Notes under the pieces: generated by a model
Told to the model about the DNA's origin: nothing
Databases searched by the model: none
The model's input: only the letters and a program-made list of their open reading frames with translations
Shown: positions 9,500 to 19,630 of the stretch, piece by piece
How positions within the stretch are numbered: the stretch's first letter is position 1
Layout of the letters: each line of letters opens with the position of its first letter
From: Limnohabitans sp. 15K
GTDB taxonomy: Bacteria; Pseudomonadota; Gammaproteobacteria; Burkholderiales; Burkholderiaceae_C
Length of the DNA stretch: 64,000 nt
Assembly: GCF_002778285.1 (NCBI RefSeq)
Contig: NZ_NESM01000002.1
Location: 186,001-250,000, forward strand
Reading direction: 5' to 3'
Made by a program: the position numbers and the translations under genes

Positions 9500-9778
9500 A
9501 TGAACGCCCTCACACTTGAAGCATTCACAGCCCAATCGTTGGACGAGGGTTTTGATGAAATCATCGTCCGGGAGTGGGATGCCCACTTGAAGCTCGACAC
9601 CCATACCCACCCCTTTGATGTCAGCGCCCATGTGGTTCGCGGTGAGTATTGGTTGACACTGGGCGAACAAATCCAACACCTGAAGGCTGGCGATAACTTC
9701 CGCTTGGCCCGAGATGTGCCACATGCCGAGTTGTACGGCCCAGAAGGTGCCACCGTGTGGGTGGCCCGCGCCAATTGA
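9500..9778 (+). CDS. Small cupin-domain protein
   Basis: A 92-residue single-domain protein. The HTHPFDVSAHVVRG segment with the following glycine matches cupin motif 1 (two histidines plus acidic or glycine positions), and the later LKAGDNFRLARDVPHAE matches motif 2 with its terminal histidine, so a metal-binding beta-barrel is likely. The substrate is unknown. The frame opens at a TTG at 9485, but the ATG at 9500 gives a natural N-terminus. A bidirectional terminator follows. Confidence 0.85.
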   Translation: MNALTLEAFTAQSLDEGFDEIIVREWDAHLKLDTHTHPFDVSAHVVRGEYWLTLGEQIQHLKAGDNFRLARDVPHAELYGPEGATVWVARAN

Positions 9779-9784
9779 TCAAAA

Positions 9785-9818
9785 AAATACCCCTGAGGCA
9801 TGAACCGCAGGGGTATTT
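9785..9818. terminator. Bidirectional terminator between cupin gene and tRNA-Cys
   Basis: An 11-pair stem of AAATACCCCTG with CAGGGGTATTT. On the minus strand it is followed by seven T residues and would end tRNA-Cys transcripts; on the plus strand it follows the cupin stop by six bases. Confidence 0.85.
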
Positions 9819-9821
9819 GTT

Positions 9822-9895
9822 TGGAGGCGCGACCCAGAGTCGAACTGGGCTAGACGGATTTGCAATCCGTTGCATAACCGCTTTGCTATCGCGCC
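9822..9895 (-). tRNA. tRNA-Cys (anticodon GCA)
   Basis: The minus strand begins GGCGCGATAGCAAAGCGG, has the anticodon GCA between GGATT and AATCC, the T arm CCCAGTTCGACTCTGGG, acceptor stem GGCGCG/CGCGCC, U73 and an encoded CCA. Single-copy in this window, immediately downstream of the two tRNA-Gly genes. Confidence 0.96.
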
Positions 9896-9914
9896 AAAAC
9901 CGTTGCTGACTGAC

Positions 9915-9941
9915 AAAAATGGGAAGCTGTTGCTTCCCATT
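9915..9941 (-). terminator. Hairpin between tRNA-Gly and tRNA-Cys
   Basis: A ten-pair stem AATGGGAAGC/GCTTCCCATT with a four-base loop. On the minus strand it is followed by TTTTTG, consistent with termination or processing after the first tRNA-Gly and before tRNA-Cys. Confidence 0.65.
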
Positions 9942-9974
9942 GTTTTGAAAAACCTAGCGTGTTTTTCATCATTT

Positions 9975-10050
9975 TGGAGCGGGAAACGAGATTCGAACTC
10001 GCGACCTCAACCTTGGCAAGGTTGCGCTCTACCAACTGAGCTATTCCCGC
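9975..10050 (-). tRNA. tRNA-Gly (anticodon GCC), copy 1
   Basis: The minus strand begins GCGGGAATAGCTCAGTTGG, has anticodon GCC in CTTGCCAAG, the T arm GCGAGTTCGAATCTCGT, acceptor GCGGGAA/TTCCCGC, U73 and an encoded CCA. It is identical in sequence to the second copy 122 bases away. Confidence 0.96.
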
Positions 10051-10096
10051 AAACTGGAAAAAACAAATGAAAGATGTTGGCACTTCTTTCGGAATC

Positions 10097-10172
10097 TGGA
10101 GCGGGAAACGAGATTCGAACTCGCGACCTCAACCTTGGCAAGGTTGCGCTCTACCAACTGAGCTATTCCCGC
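10097..10172 (-). tRNA. tRNA-Gly (anticodon GCC), copy 2
   Basis: Same 76-base sequence as copy 1, including the encoded CCA, in the same orientation, while the flanking bases differ. The two copies and tRNA-Cys form a small minus-strand tRNA cluster downstream of lon. Confidence 0.96.
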
Positions 10173-10232
10173 GTATTTCAAAGAACTCAGCATTGTATGC
10201 CGTGTTCTTTGGAATGGTCAAATTGTAATGCA

Positions 10233-10264
10233 ATTTCAGGGGGTCTTTGGTCTCCCCCTGAAAA
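10233..10264 (-). terminator. Hairpin after lon
   Basis: TTTTCAGGGGG and CCCCCTGAAA pair around a short loop, eight bases beyond the lon stop codon on the minus strand. The T-run after the stem is weak, so it may be a partial terminator or a 3'-end stabiliser. Confidence 0.6.
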
Positions 10265-10271
10265 TTTTGCA

Positions 10272-12695
10272 TCAATGTTTCACGGCTTCGGGCTTGGGCG
10301 TCGCAGTGACCGCGGACAAAGCGGCAGCAGCCACCTCTTCATCACTCAAGGGCGTGGGTTTGGCTTCCAAAGCCACCTCCAAAACCTGGTCGATCCATTT
10401 GACCGGGACAATTTCCAAACCGTTTTTGACATTTTCAGGAATGTCTTGCAGGTCTTTCACGTTGTCTTCGGGGATCAACACCGTCTTGATGCCACCGCGC
10501 AAAGCCGCCAGCAACTTTTCTTTCAAGCCACCGATGGCTGTGACTTCACCGCGAAGGGTGATTTCGCCCGTCATGGCCACATCTGCACGCACCGGAATGC
10601 CCGTCATGGCCGACACCATGGCAGTGGTCATGGCAGCGCCTGCGCTGGGGCCGTCTTTGGGGGTCGCGCCATCAGGAACGTGGATGTGGAGGTCTTTCTT
10701 TTCAAAGACCTCGTCCTTGATGCCCAAAAGCCGTGAACGGCTGCGCACCACGGTGCGTGCAGCCTCGACCGACTCTTTCATCACATCGCCCAAAGAGCCC
10801 GTGCGGGTGATCACGCCTTTGCCTGGCATCAGGGCTGCTTCGATGGTCAGCAAATCGCCACCCACCTCGGTCCACGCCAAACCCACCACCTGACCCACTT
10901 GGTTCTTTTGCTCCGCACGGCCGTAGGTGTACTTGCGCACGCCCAAAAAGTCGTTCAGGTTGTCAGCGGTCACCAACACCTGAGGTGTCATTTGCTTGAG
11001 CAACAAGGCCTTGACCACTTTGCGGCAGATCTTGCCCAGTTCGCGCTCAAGAGAACGCACACCGGCTTCACGGGTGTAGTAACGCACCACATCGCGCACA
11101 GCCGCTTCGGACACCAGCAACTCGGTGACTTTCACGCCGTTGTTGGTCATTTGCTTGGGCAGCAAATACTTCATGGCGATGCTGGTTTTTTCGTCTTCGG
11201 TGTAACCCGACAAACGGATCACTTCCATCCGGTCCAACAGGGCCGAAGGGATGTTCATCGAGTTCGAGGTGGCCACAAACATGACGTCGCTCAGGTCAAA
11301 GTCGACCTCGACGTAATGGTCACCAAAGGTGTGGTTTTGCTCCGGGTCCAACACCTCCAGCAAAGCGCTGGACGGGTCGCCCCGGAAATCCGTGCCCAAT
11401 TTGTCGATCTCGTCGAGCAGGAACAGCGGGTTCTTGGTGCCGACTTTGTTCAGGTTTTGCAGCACCTTGCCGGGCAAAGCGCCGATATAGGTGCGGCGGT
11501 GGCCGCGAATTTCGGCCTCATCGCGCATGCCACCCAAGGCCATGCGCACGTATTTGCGGCCCGTGGCCTTGGCGATCGACTGACCCAAGGAGGTCTTGCC
11601 CACGCCGGGTGGCCCGACCAGACAAAGAATAGGCGCTTTGACTTTGTCCACGCGTTGTTGCACCGCGAGGTATTCCAAAATGCGGTCTTTGACTTTGTCC
11701 AAACCAAAGTGGTCCTGATTGAGGACATCTTCGGCATTGGCCAAATCGTGCTTCAGTTTGGTCTTTTTGCCCCATGGCAGACCAATCAAAACGTCCAGGT
11801 AGTTGCGCACCACCGACGCTTCGGCCGACATGGGTGACATGAGTTTGAGTTTTTTGAGCTCGCCATCGGCCTTTTTACGGGCTTCGGCCGACATCTTGGC
11901 GGCCTTGATTTTCTTTTCAAGCTCTTCGATGTCAGCGCCCTCTTCGCCATCGCCCAGTTCTTTTTGGATGGCCTTGACCTGCTCGTTGAGGTAAAAGTCG
12001 CGCTGGTTCTTTTCCATTTGGCGCTTGACGCGGCCACGGATGCGCTTGTCAACATTCAGAATGTCAACTTCGTGCTCCAACTGAGCGAACAGGTTTTCCA
12101 AACGCGATTTGATGTTGGCCAAGTCCAGCACTTGCTGCTTGTTTTCCAACTTGAGCGGCAAATGCGCAGCGATCGTGTCGGCCAAGCGACCGGGGTCGTC
12201 GATGCTGGAAATCGAGGTCAGGATCTCAGGCGGAATTTTCTTGTTGAGTTTGACGTACTGGTCAAACTGCTGCATCACGGCGCGGCGCAGGGCTTCGATT
12301 TCGCTGCTGGCGTCCGATTGCTCAGACACAGGGTCTACCGGCGTGACGGCGGCCACAAAGTGCGCTTCGCCGTCCACGATGGACTTGACGATGGCGCGCT
12401 GTTGGCCTTCCACCAGCACTTTCACGGTGCCATCGGGCAGTTTCAACATCTGCAAGATGGTCGACACACAACCCACATCGAACATGTCGTCGACGGCGGG
12501 TTCGTCTTTGGCCGCGGTCTTTTGGGCCACCAGCATGATGCGGCGCTCAGCGGCCATGGCCGACTCAAGCGCTTTGATGCTTTTGGGGCGACCCACAAAC
12601 AAGGGTATCACCATGTGAGGGAACACCACCACATCGCGCAGCGGCAACATGGGCAGTTCAATCAGGGTGGGCGGCAAAGGTGTGTGTCCAGACAT
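10272..12695 (-). CDS. lon: ATP-dependent protease Lon
   Basis: A cytoplasmic AAA+ serine protease that degrades misfolded and regulatory proteins. The 807 residues comprise the N-terminal substrate-binding LAN domain (about 10-205), a coiled-coil linker, the AAA+ module with Walker A GPPGVGKT near residue 360, and the C-terminal protease with the catalytic serine in PKDGPSAGA near residue 685 and the lysine in [10 protein letters not shown] about 40 residues later. Length and domains match the bacterial LonA type. It is last in the tig-clpP-clpX-lon cluster. The 94-base gap after clpX contains a heat-shock-type promoter candidate, so it can probably be transcribed on its own. Confidence 0.98.
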   Translation of the reverse strand: MSGHTPLPPTLIELPMLPLRDVVVFPHMVIPLFVGRPKSIKALESAMAAERRIMLVAQKTAAKDEPAVDDMFDVGCVSTILQMLKLPDGTVKVLVEGQQRAIVKSIVDGEAHFVAAVTPVDPVSEQSDASSEIEALRRAVMQQFDQYVKLNKKIPPEILTSISSIDDPGRLADTIAAHLPLKLENKQQVLDLANIKSRLENLFAQLEHEVDILNVDKRIRGRVKRQMEKNQRDFYLNEQVKAIQKELGDGEEGADIEELEKKIKAAKMSAEARKKADGELKKLKLMSPMSAEASVVRNYLDVLIGLPWGKKTKLKHDLANAEDVLNQDHFGLDKVKDRILEYLAVQQRVDKVKAPILCLVGPPGVGKTSLGQSIAKATGRKYVRMALGGMRDEAEIRGHRRTYIGALPGKVLQNLNKVGTKNPLFLLDEIDKLGTDFRGDPSSALLEVLDPEQNHTFGDHYVEVDFDLSDVMFVATSNSMNIPSALLDRMEVIRLSGYTEDEKTSIAMKYLLPKQMTNNGVKVTELLVSEAAVRDVVRYYTREAGVRSLERELGKICRKVVKALLLKQMTPQVLVTADNLNDFLGVRKYTYGRAEQKNQVGQVVGLAWTEVGGDLLTIEAALMPGKGVITRTGSLGDVMKESVEAARTVVRSRSRLLGIKDEVFEKKDLHIHVPDGATPKDGPSAGAAMTTAMVSAMTGIPVRADVAMTGEITLRGEVTAIGGLKEKLLAALRGGIKTVLIPEDNVKDLQDIPENVKNGLEIVPVKWIDQVLEVALEAKPTPLSDEEVAAAALSAVTATPKPEAVKH

Positions 12696-12723
12696 GGTAT
12701 GTCCCTCGGGTCAATTCAGCTAC

Positions 12724-12751
12724 ACATGGATGCTGCACCCGCAATTTCAAC
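12724..12751 (-). promoter_or_regulatory. Candidate sigma-32 (heat shock) promoter for lon
   Basis: On the minus strand GTTGAAA (12745-12751) is followed after 15 bases by CCATGT (12724-12729), resembling the RpoH consensus CTTGAAA and CCCATNT. It lies in the clpX-lon gap about 30 bases before the lon ATG. The half-sites are close but not perfect. Confidence 0.5.
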
Positions 12752-12789
12752 CCAGCAAGGGGCAAATGGCTCGATGCAGCACATGTGGG

Positions 12790-14055
12790 TCAGGCCTGTT
12801 TGGCCGCCTCGCGGTAAACCAGCAGCGGCGGCTTGTTGTCGTCGATGACGGACTCGTCCACCACAACTTTTTCAACGTTGGCCTGGTTCGGCAACTCAAA
12901 CATGGTGTCGATCAGCGCTTGTTCCATGATGGAGCGCAGGCCTCGGGCACCTGTTTTGCGGGCCAAGGCCTTGCGGGCCATAGCGGTCAAAGCATTGGGG
13001 CGCACTTCGAGCTCAACCCCTTCCATGGCCAGCAGTTTGGTGAACTGCTTGACCACGGCGTTCTTGGGCTCGGTCAGGATCTGGACCAAGGCATCTTCGG
13101 TCAGCTCGGCTAATGTGGCAATCACCGGCAAACGACCCACCAGCTCGGGAATCAGACCAAATTTGATCAAGTCTTCGGGCTCGACTTCGTTGAACACATC
13201 GGTCAGTGAGCGCTGCTTTTTGCTCTTGACGGACGCACCAAAGCCAATGCCACCCGACTCGGTGCGGTTTTCAATGACTTTTTCCAAGCCAGCGAATGCA
13301 CCGCCGCAGATGAACAAGATGTTGGTCGTGTCGATTTGCAAAAAGTCCTGATTGGGGTGCTTGCGCCCGCCTTGAGGGGGCACGCTGGCCATGGTGCCTT
13401 CGACCAGCTTGAGCAAGGCTTGCTGCACGCCTTCGCCCGAAACGTCTCGGGTGATCGAGGGGTTGTCTGACTTGCGGGTGATCTTGTCGATCTCATCGAT
13501 GTAAACGATGCCGCGTTGCGCGCGCTCCACGTCGTAATTGCAGGTCTGCAGCAGCTTGGCCACGATGTTCTCGACGTCTTCGCCCACATAACCGGCTTCG
13601 GTCAGCGTGGTGGCGTCGGCCATGACAAAGGGCACGTCCAGCATGCGGGCCATGGTCTGGGCCAACAAGGTCTTGCCCGAACCTGTAGGGCCAATCAGCA
13701 AGATGTTGCTCTTGGCCAGCTCAACTTCGTCTTTTTTAGCCGTTTCTTTGTGCTTGAGGCGCTTGTAATGGTTGTACACAGCCACCGCCAAACTTCGCTT
13801 GGCTTTTTCTTGGCCAATCACGTAGTTGTCGAGGTTGGTCTTGATGTCCAAGGGCGTTGGCAAGCCCTCTTTGGCACCGTCCGACACGGTCGTGGTGGCC
13901 AATTCGTCACGCACGATGTCGTTGCACAAATCAATGCACTCATCGCAGATGAACACCGATGGACCTGCGATCAGCTTTTTAACCTCGTGCTGGCTTTTGC
14001 CGCAGAAGGAGCAGAACAGGTTTTTCTCAGTCGTTGAGCCTTTTTTATCGGCCAT
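12790..14055 (-). CDS. clpX: ATP-dependent unfoldase ClpX
   Basis: The AAA+ unfoldase that recognises tagged substrates and feeds them to ClpP. The 421 residues show the N-terminal C4 zinc finger (C15, C18, C37, C40), Walker A GPTGSGKT (122-129), the pore loop in [12 protein letters not shown], Walker [10 protein letters not shown], and the RKH-type loop [10 protein letters not shown]. All key residues are present. It lies 108 bases downstream of clpP on the same strand and 94 bases before lon, the standard proteobacterial order. Confidence 0.98.
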   Translation of the reverse strand: MADKKGSTTEKNLFCSFCGKSQHEVKKLIAGPSVFICDECIDLCNDIVRDELATTTVSDGAKEGLPTPLDIKTNLDNYVIGQEKAKRSLAVAVYNHYKRLKHKETAKKDEVELAKSNILLIGPTGSGKTLLAQTMARMLDVPFVMADATTLTEAGYVGEDVENIVAKLLQTCNYDVERAQRGIVYIDEIDKITRKSDNPSITRDVSGEGVQQALLKLVEGTMASVPPQGGRKHPNQDFLQIDTTNILFICGGAFAGLEKVIENRTESGGIGFGASVKSKKQRSLTDVFNEVEPEDLIKFGLIPELVGRLPVIATLAELTEDALVQILTEPKNAVVKQFTKLLAMEGVELEVRPNALTAMARKALARKTGARGLRSIMEQALIDTMFELPNQANVEKVVVDESVIDDNKPPLLVYREAAKQA

Positions 14056-14163
14056 AAATGTCGCCTCGGTATCCGGAATTCGTCAATGATAACGAAAGAA
14101 AAACGGCGCTCACCCTTTCGAGGTAAACGCCGTCAGCTTAGGGGCTATGAAGCCCAGCCATGC

Positions 14164-14775
14164 TCAAGCACGCTTGGAAATCACCTCGTCCACCAAACCG
14201 TAGTCTTTGGCTTCGGTCGCGGACAAATAGTAGTCGCGTTCGGTATCCAGTTCGACCTTGGAAAGCGGTTGCCCGGTGTTCTCGGACAGGATGCGGTTCA
14301 AATGCGCCCGGGTTTTGACGATTTCGCGTGCGGCGATTTCAATTTCGGTCGCCTGACCACGCGCACCGCCCAAAGGCTGGTGGATCATGATTTTGGAGTT
14401 GGGCAAGGAAAAACGCTTACCCTTGGCACCCGAAGACAACAAGAAAGCGCCCATGCTGGCGGCCATGCCGTTGCAAAGTGTGGACACATCGGGCTTGATG
14501 AAGTTCATGGTGTCGTAAATCGCCATGCCCGCGCTCACCGAGCCACCGGGGGAGTTGATGTACAGCGAGATGTCCTTTTCAGGGTTTTCGCTCTCCAAGA
14601 ACAGCAACTGGGCCACGATCAGGTTGGCCATGTGGTCATTGACCTCACCCACCAAAAAGATCACGCGCTCCTTGAGCAAACGCGAATAAATGTCATAAGC
14701 ACGCTCGCCACGGCCCGACTGCTCGACGACCATAGGGACCATGCCCAAATTTGTGATGTCCAGTGCGCTCATCAT
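14164..14775 (-). CDS. clpP: ClpP protease proteolytic subunit
   Basis: The serine peptidase that forms the double-heptamer chamber with ClpX or ClpA. The 203-residue protein has the catalytic triad Ser107 (GMAASMGAF), His132 (IMIHQPLGG) and Asp181 (TERDYYLSA). The N-terminus begins with two consecutive methionines, and a short propeptide before the mature enzyme is usual. It is placed between tig and clpX on the minus strand. Confidence 0.98.
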   Translation of the reverse strand: MMSALDITNLGMVPMVVEQSGRGERAYDIYSRLLKERVIFLVGEVNDHMANLIVAQLLFLESENPEKDISLYINSPGGSVSAGMAIYDTMNFIKPDVSTLCNGMAASMGAFLLSSGAKGKRFSLPNSKIMIHQPLGGARGQATEIEIAAREIVKTRAHLNRILSENTGQPLSKVELDTERDYYLSATEAKDYGLVDEVISKRA

Positions 14776-14829
14776 TTCTCCAAAAATATGTTGGGGACTT
14801 TAACCTGAGTTTTCAAGCCCACCAATAAG

Positions 14830-14872
14830 ATGGGGCTTGTCCGCCGAACCACAAGCCCGGCGCAAGCCCCAT
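14830..14872. terminator. Strong hairpin between tig and clpP
   Basis: ATGGGGCTTG pairs perfectly with CAAGCCCCAT, with a GC-rich inner part. It lies 22 bases past the tig stop on the minus strand. There is no T-run in that direction, so it may attenuate or protect the tig transcript instead of ending it fully. Confidence 0.5.
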
Positions 14873-14893
14873 TTTCAAGGGAATCGAAACCGA

Positions 14894-16207
14894 TCAGCCT
14901 TGCTGGCCCATCAATTCTTCAAACGAGATGGCTTTTTCGACCACTTTGGCTTGCGCCAAGACGAAGTCGGCGACGTTGCTCTCGATCACCACGGCTTCGA
15001 CTTCGGCCAAACGCTGGTTGTCGCTGTTGTACCAACGGACCACGTCTTCAGGGCGCTCGTAGCTGGAAGCCAGCTCTTGGATGTGGGCCTTGATCTGCTC
15101 TGGCTTGGCGTGCAAGGTGTTGCCACGCACCACTTCAGCCACCACCAGACCCAAGCGAACGCGCTGCTCAGCTTGGGGACGGAAAATGTCGTCAGGGATC
15201 GGGGCCTTGTCGGCATCTTTCACGCCACGCTGTTTCAAATCGGCACGGGCACCTTCTTTCAGACGCTCGATTTCGTTTTGCACGATGGATTGGGGCAAGT
15301 CCAGCTCGGCCTTGGCGACCAAGGCGTCCATGGCCGCTTGTTTGTTGCGACCCAACAAACGGAATTTCACTTCACGCTCGAGGTTTTTGCGGATGTCAGC
15401 GCGCAGGCCTTCAACCGTTGCGTCAGCGATACCCAAAGACTTGGCCAAGGCTTCGTTGACTTCAGGCAAGTTGGCCGCTTCGATTTTCTTGACCGTGACC
15501 ATGAAGTCAGCCGTTTTGCCAGCGACATCTTGGCCGTGGTAATCGGCGGGAAAGGCCAGAGGGAAAGTCTTGCTTTCGCCGGACTTCATGCCGCGCACGG
15601 CTTCTTCGAATTCTTTCAGCATCTGGCCATCGCCCAAGATGAATTGGAAGTCTTCGGCTTTGCCGCCGGAGAACACTTCACCGTCGATCTTGCCTTCGAA
15701 GTCGATGGTGGCGCGGTCGCCGTCTTGCGCTGCGGCGTCTTGAGCGCGCTGTGCGAAAGTGCGACGCTGCTTGCGCAGGATGTCCAAGGTCTTGTCGATG
15801 GCTGACTCAGAGACTTCAGCCGTGAGTTTTTCGACTTCGGTGTCGGCCAAGTTGCCCAGCTTGACTTCTGGATACACCTCAAAGATGGCTTCGAAATTCA
15901 ACTCGCCTTCAGGCGCGCCTTCTTTTTCGGAGATGCGGGGCTGACCAGCCACGCGGACTTTGGCCTCGTTGGCAGCGACTGCAAAAGCCTCGCCCACTTT
16001 GTCGTTCATGACTTCGTACTGAACCGAGTAACCATAGCGCTGTGCCACCACGTTCATGGGCACTTTGCCTGGACGGAAGCCGTCCATCTTGACGGTGCGG
16101 GCCATTTTCTTCAGGCGCGCGTCCACTTCAGACTGAATGGCGGTGATGGCCACAGTCAGGGTGATCTTGCGTTCCAGCTTTTCCAGGGTTTCAACAGTCA
16201 CAGTCAT
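14894..16207 (-). CDS. tig: Trigger factor (ribosome-associated chaperone)
   Basis: Binds nascent chains at the ribosome exit tunnel and has peptidyl-prolyl isomerase activity. The 437 residues comprise the N-terminal ribosome-binding domain with the signature region FRPGKVPMNVV (about residues 44-54), the central FKBP-like domain containing GDRATIDFEGKIDGEVFSGGKA (about 160-180), and the helical C-terminal chaperone domain. This is the usual family length. It is the first gene of the tig-clpP-clpX-lon cluster, with tRNA-Leu upstream on the same strand. Confidence 0.97.
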   Translation of the reverse strand: MTVTVETLEKLERKITLTVAITAIQSEVDARLKKMARTVKMDGFRPGKVPMNVVAQRYGYSVQYEVMNDKVGEAFAVAANEAKVRVAGQPRISEKEGAPEGELNFEAIFEVYPEVKLGNLADTEVEKLTAEVSESAIDKTLDILRKQRRTFAQRAQDAAAQDGDRATIDFEGKIDGEVFSGGKAEDFQFILGDGQMLKEFEEAVRGMKSGESKTFPLAFPADYHGQDVAGKTADFMVTVKKIEAANLPEVNEALAKSLGIADATVEGLRADIRKNLEREVKFRLLGRNKQAAMDALVAKAELDLPQSIVQNEIERLKEGARADLKQRGVKDADKAPIPDDIFRPQAEQRVRLGLVVAEVVRGNTLHAKPEQIKAHIQELASSYERPEDVVRWYNSDNQRLAEVEAVVIESNVADFVLAQAKVVEKAISFEELMGQQG

Positions 16208-16270
16208 CGTCGTTCTCGGTTAATTGAATGTCTCTCAGGCCACTGGTTATCCCATTGGCCACAAGTCGGT

Positions 16271-16357
16271 TGGTGCGCGGGGCGGGACTCGAACCCGCAC
16301 AGTGTTGCCACCGTCAGGACCTAAACCTGGTGCGTCTACCAATTTCGCCACCCGCGC
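16271..16357 (-). tRNA. tRNA-Leu (anticodon TAG)
   Basis: The minus strand begins GCGCGGGTGGCGAAATTGG, has CAGG-TTTAGGT-CCTG as the anticodon arm with TAG, a long variable arm, T arm CGGGTTCGAGTCCCG, acceptor GCGCGGG with A73 and an encoded CCA. It lies 63 bases upstream of tig. Confidence 0.95.
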
Positions 16358-16363
16358 ATGTCC

Positions 16364-16423
16364 AAACAAAAAGGGCGTCAGGCTGTCCAAGGGCTTTAAA
16401 ACCCTCGTTGCACCTGACCGCCC
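16364..16423 (-). terminator. Terminator after the RND efflux operon
   Basis: On the minus strand GGGCGGTCAGG pairs (with one bulged base) with CCTGACGCCC, followed by TTTTTGTTT. An inner AGGG/CCCT hairpin sits in the loop. It lies about 50 bases past the RND stop codon and seven bases before tRNA-Leu, separating the two units. Confidence 0.8.
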
Positions 16424-16471
16424 GCTTGAAATCGGTCAACTTTCTATTTTAGCCGCTTCAAATGGGCAATT

Positions 16472-19400
16472 TCAGGCCCGGGCTTGATTTGGCCGTGCAA
16501 TTCGGAACCAGGCCGCGTACATGGCCGGCAGTGCCAACAAGGTCAGCGCCGTGGCCACGATCAGCCCCCCCATGATGGCCACCGCCATCGGGCCCCAGAA
16601 CACGCTGCGCGACAGCGGGATCATGGCCAAAACAGCCGCTGCAGCCGTCAGAACAATGGGGCGCAAGCGCCGCACGGCCGACTCCACAATGGCCATCCAC
16701 GGTTCCACACCTGCTGCGCGGTCTTGCTCGATCTGGTCAATCAAAATCACCGAATTGCGCTGGATCATGCCCATGAGTGCGATCACCCCCAGCAAAGCCA
16801 CGAAGCCAAAAGGACGGTCCAAAGCCAACAAGGATGCGGCCACGCCTGCCATGCCCAAAGGGCCTGTCAGGAACACCAATACCGAGCGGCTGAAGCTTTG
16901 CAACTGCAACATCAGCAAGGTGAAGGTGATGAACAGCATGATGGGCACACCCGCTGCAATGGAGGCCGAGCCTTTGGAGCTTTGCTCCACCGCGCCTGCC
17001 ACTTGAATGCGGTAATCCAGCTCACCTTTGGCGGCCCATTGGGCTTGCAGCTTGTCCAAATCGGGTTTGAGCTGTGCCGATACTGTGGCACCTTGCATGC
17101 CTTCGGCGATGTCCGACTGCACCGTGATGGCGTATTGACGGCCTTCACGCCACATCACGCCAGGCTCCCAGCCGAACACAGGTTTGGCGATCTGGAGCAA
17201 TGGAATCGATTTGCCAGAAGCGGTGGGCACATAGGCTTGCCCCAAATCCGACAAAGCATCTCGCTCGTTCAACGGTTGGCGCAATACGATGTCAATCAGC
17301 TTGTCCCCCTCACGGAACTGGCCCACCGGGGTGCCCGACAGCAGGGTGCGCGATGCCTGCGCAATGGATTGACTGGTGACGCCCAAGGCGCGGGCCTTGG
17401 CCTGGTCCACTTCCAAGCGCACCGTTTTGACCGACTCGTTCCAGTTGTCGTTCACGCCGCGGGTGCTGTTGTTCAAGCGCATGGCGGCTTTGACCTCTTC
17501 GGCCTTTTCGCGCAAAACCGAAGGCTCGGTGCCCACCAGCCTGAACTGCACCGGGTAGGGCACAGGGGGGCCGTTGGGCAGCAGCTTCACGCGACCGCGC
17601 ACCTCAGGAAACTCTTGTGCCAACAAAGCAGGCAGTTTGATGCGCAAAGCTTCTCGCACCTGCAAGTCTTTGGGCAAAACAATCAGTTGAGAAACATTGC
17701 TTTGCGGGAAAACCTGGTCCATGGGCAGGTAAAAACGGGGCACGCCCGAGCCCACCCAGGTGGTCACCGAACTGACGCCCTGCTCTTGGGCCAAGCGTTT
17801 TTCGACCCGTTTGGCCACTTCTTCACTCGCACCAAAAGGCGCACCTTCGGGCAGCCACAAGTCGACCAGAATTTCTGGTCGACTGGAGTCGGGAAAGAAC
17901 TGCTGCTGAACCTTGCCCATGCCCACGATGCCCAGCACAAACAAAGCGATGGTGATGCCAATCGTCTTCCAGCGGTGAATGACGCACCAGGTCACCCAAG
18001 TGCGAAACTGTCGGTAAAAAGGCGTGTCGAACATTTCGGCGCTGTCGTGGCTGTTCTCGGCCACGGCATGCGCTGGCGGCTTGAGCAGCCACGCGCCCAA
18101 ATAAGGCACAAAATAAACCGATGCCACCCAACTGATGATCAAGGCGATCACGGTCACCGCGAAGATGGCAAAGGTGTATTCACCCGTCACCGACTTGGCC
18201 AAGCCAATGGGCAAAAAGCCTGCAGCGGTGATCAAGGTGCCTGTGAGCATGGGCATGGCGGTGAGCTCGTAGGCAAAAGTGGCAGCGCGAAACTTGTCGT
18301 AACCCTCTTCCATTTTGCGCACCATCATCTCAACCGCAATGATGGCGTCGTCCACCAGCAAGCCCAGCGCAATGATCAGCGAGCCCAGCGAGATTTTGTG
18401 CAGCCCGATGCCAAAGTAATTCATGGCTAAAAAGGTCACCGCCAGCACCAGCGGAATGGTGATGCCCACCACCAAACCCGGACGCACATCCAGAGTCCAT
18501 CGACGCCATAAGGGGTTTTCACCCGGGCGTTTGTGCAAGCCCAGCGCCAAAAAGCTCACGGCCAGCACAATGACCACGGCCTCGATCAAGACCTTGATGA
18601 ACTCGTTGACCGAGTTGGACACCGCCGAAGGCTGGTCTTGCACTTGTTTGAGCGTGATGCCCACCGGCAACTGGGCCTCGAATTGCTGCGTGCTGGCTTT
18701 CAAGGCCTTGCCCAGGGCGATGATGTCCCCGCCCTTGGTCATGCTCACCCCCAGCGCAATGACTTGTTCACCGTCGTGTCGCACTTTGACGGCGGGTGGG
18801 TCCACATAGCCCCGGCTGACTTCGGCGATGTCGCCCAAGCGCAGTTGTGTGCCCGAGCCGCCGCGAATCGGCATGGCCCGCACATCGTCCAGATTTTGAA
18901 ACTGGCCGCCCACACGCACCTGCACCACGTCTTGGGGCGACTGCATCGTGCCCGCCGACTCGACCGCATTTTGCTGGCTCAGTTGCGACAAGACCGAAGC
19001 CATGTCCAAGCCCATTTGCGCGATCTTTTTTTGCGAAACGTCGATGAACACCTTCTCGTCTTGCACGCCAAACAACTCGACCTTGGCCACATCGGGCACC
19101 CGCAACAAGGTTTGTCGCATGCGGTCGGCTTGGACTTTGACCTCGGCCAAACTGAAGCCATCGCTGCTGAGGGCGTAAATCACGCCATACACATCGCCAA
19201 ATTCGTCGTTGAAAAACGGACCCACCACGCCCGATGGCAAAGTGCCCCGCATGTCGCCAATCTTTTTGCGCACGGCGTACCAAACCTGCGGCACCTCGTT
19301 GGGTTTAGAGAAATCCTTGAGCTCCAAAATGATTTGCGACTCGCCCGGCTTGGAGTAGCTGCGGATCTTGTCCGAATACGGGACTTCCTGCAGGGTACGT

Positions 19401-19624
19401 TCGAGCTTGTCAGTGACCTGCTCGGCGACCTGCTGGGCCGTGGCCCCTGGCCAATAGGTGCGCACCACCATGGCCCTGAAGGTGAAAGGTGGGTCTTCGT
19501 CCTGCCCCAACTGAAAGTAGGACGCCATGCCCAAAACCATGAGCGCCACCATCAGGTAACGCGTCAAGGCCGGGTGCTCCAACGCCCAGCGCGAGAGGTT
19601 GAACTTTGTGTCGTTGCTTGCCAT
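16472..19624 (-). CDS. RND family efflux transporter, inner membrane pump
   Basis: A proton-driven pump of the AcrB/MexB (HAE-1) superfamily, exporting drugs or other hydrophobic compounds through a tripartite complex. It is 1050 residues from the ATG at 19624; a TTG two codons earlier is also possible. The profile is one N-terminal membrane helix, a large periplasmic loop, the central helices with the proton-relay segment LGLLVDDAIIAVEMM, then a second loop and six helices. The N-terminal WALEHPALTRYLMVALMVLG and the TYWPGATAQQVAEQVTDKLE segment are typical of the TriC-like branch. It directly follows its adaptor gene, six bases away. No outer membrane factor gene is nearby, so a shared TolC-type protein is presumed. 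Confidence 0.93.
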   Translation of the reverse strand: MASNDTKFNLSRWALEHPALTRYLMVALMVLGMASYFQLGQDEDPPFTFRAMVVRTYWPGATAQQVAEQVTDKLERTLQEVPYSDKIRSYSKPGESQIILELKDFSKPNEVPQVWYAVRKKIGDMRGTLPSGVVGPFFNDEFGDVYGVIYALSSDGFSLAEVKVQADRMRQTLLRVPDVAKVELFGVQDEKVFIDVSQKKIAQMGLDMASVLSQLSQQNAVESAGTMQSPQDVVQVRVGGQFQNLDDVRAMPIRGGSGTQLRLGDIAEVSRGYVDPPAVKVRHDGEQVIALGVSMTKGGDIIALGKALKASTQQFEAQLPVGITLKQVQDQPSAVSNSVNEFIKVLIEAVVIVLAVSFLALGLHKRPGENPLWRRWTLDVRPGLVVGITIPLVLAVTFLAMNYFGIGLHKISLGSLIIALGLLVDDAIIAVEMMVRKMEEGYDKFRAATFAYELTAMPMLTGTLITAAGFLPIGLAKSVTGEYTFAIFAVTVIALIISWVASVYFVPYLGAWLLKPPAHAVAENSHDSAEMFDTPFYRQFRTWVTWCVIHRWKTIGITIALFVLGIVGMGKVQQQFFPDSSRPEILVDLWLPEGAPFGASEEVAKRVEKRLAQEQGVSSVTTWVGSGVPRFYLPMDQVFPQSNVSQLIVLPKDLQVREALRIKLPALLAQEFPEVRGRVKLLPNGPPVPYPVQFRLVGTEPSVLREKAEEVKAAMRLNNSTRGVNDNWNESVKTVRLEVDQAKARALGVTSQSIAQASRTLLSGTPVGQFREGDKLIDIVLRQPLNERDALSDLGQAYVPTASGKSIPLLQIAKPVFGWEPGVMWREGRQYAITVQSDIAEGMQGATVSAQLKPDLDKLQAQWAAKGELDYRIQVAGAVEQSSKGSASIAAGVPIMLFITFTLLMLQLQSFSRSVLVFLTGPLGMAGVAASLLALDRPFGFVALLGVIALMGMIQRNSVILIDQIEQDRAAGVEPWMAIVESAVRRLRPIVLTAAAAVLAMIPLSRSVFWGPMAVAIMGGLIVATALTLLALPAMYAAWFRIARPNQARA

Positions 19625-19630
19625 GGTCAA

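Noticed and set aside
9975..10172. The two identical tRNA-Gly genes as a sign of a phage or island attachment site
   Set aside because: No integrase, no direct repeat beyond the tRNA itself and no change of gene content nearby; simple tandem duplication is enough.
12721..12775. Inverted repeat CACATG-TGCTGCA / TGCAGCA-ATGTG between lon and clpX as a terminator
   Set aside because: The loop is over 30 bases, the arms are imperfect and there is no T-run on either strand.
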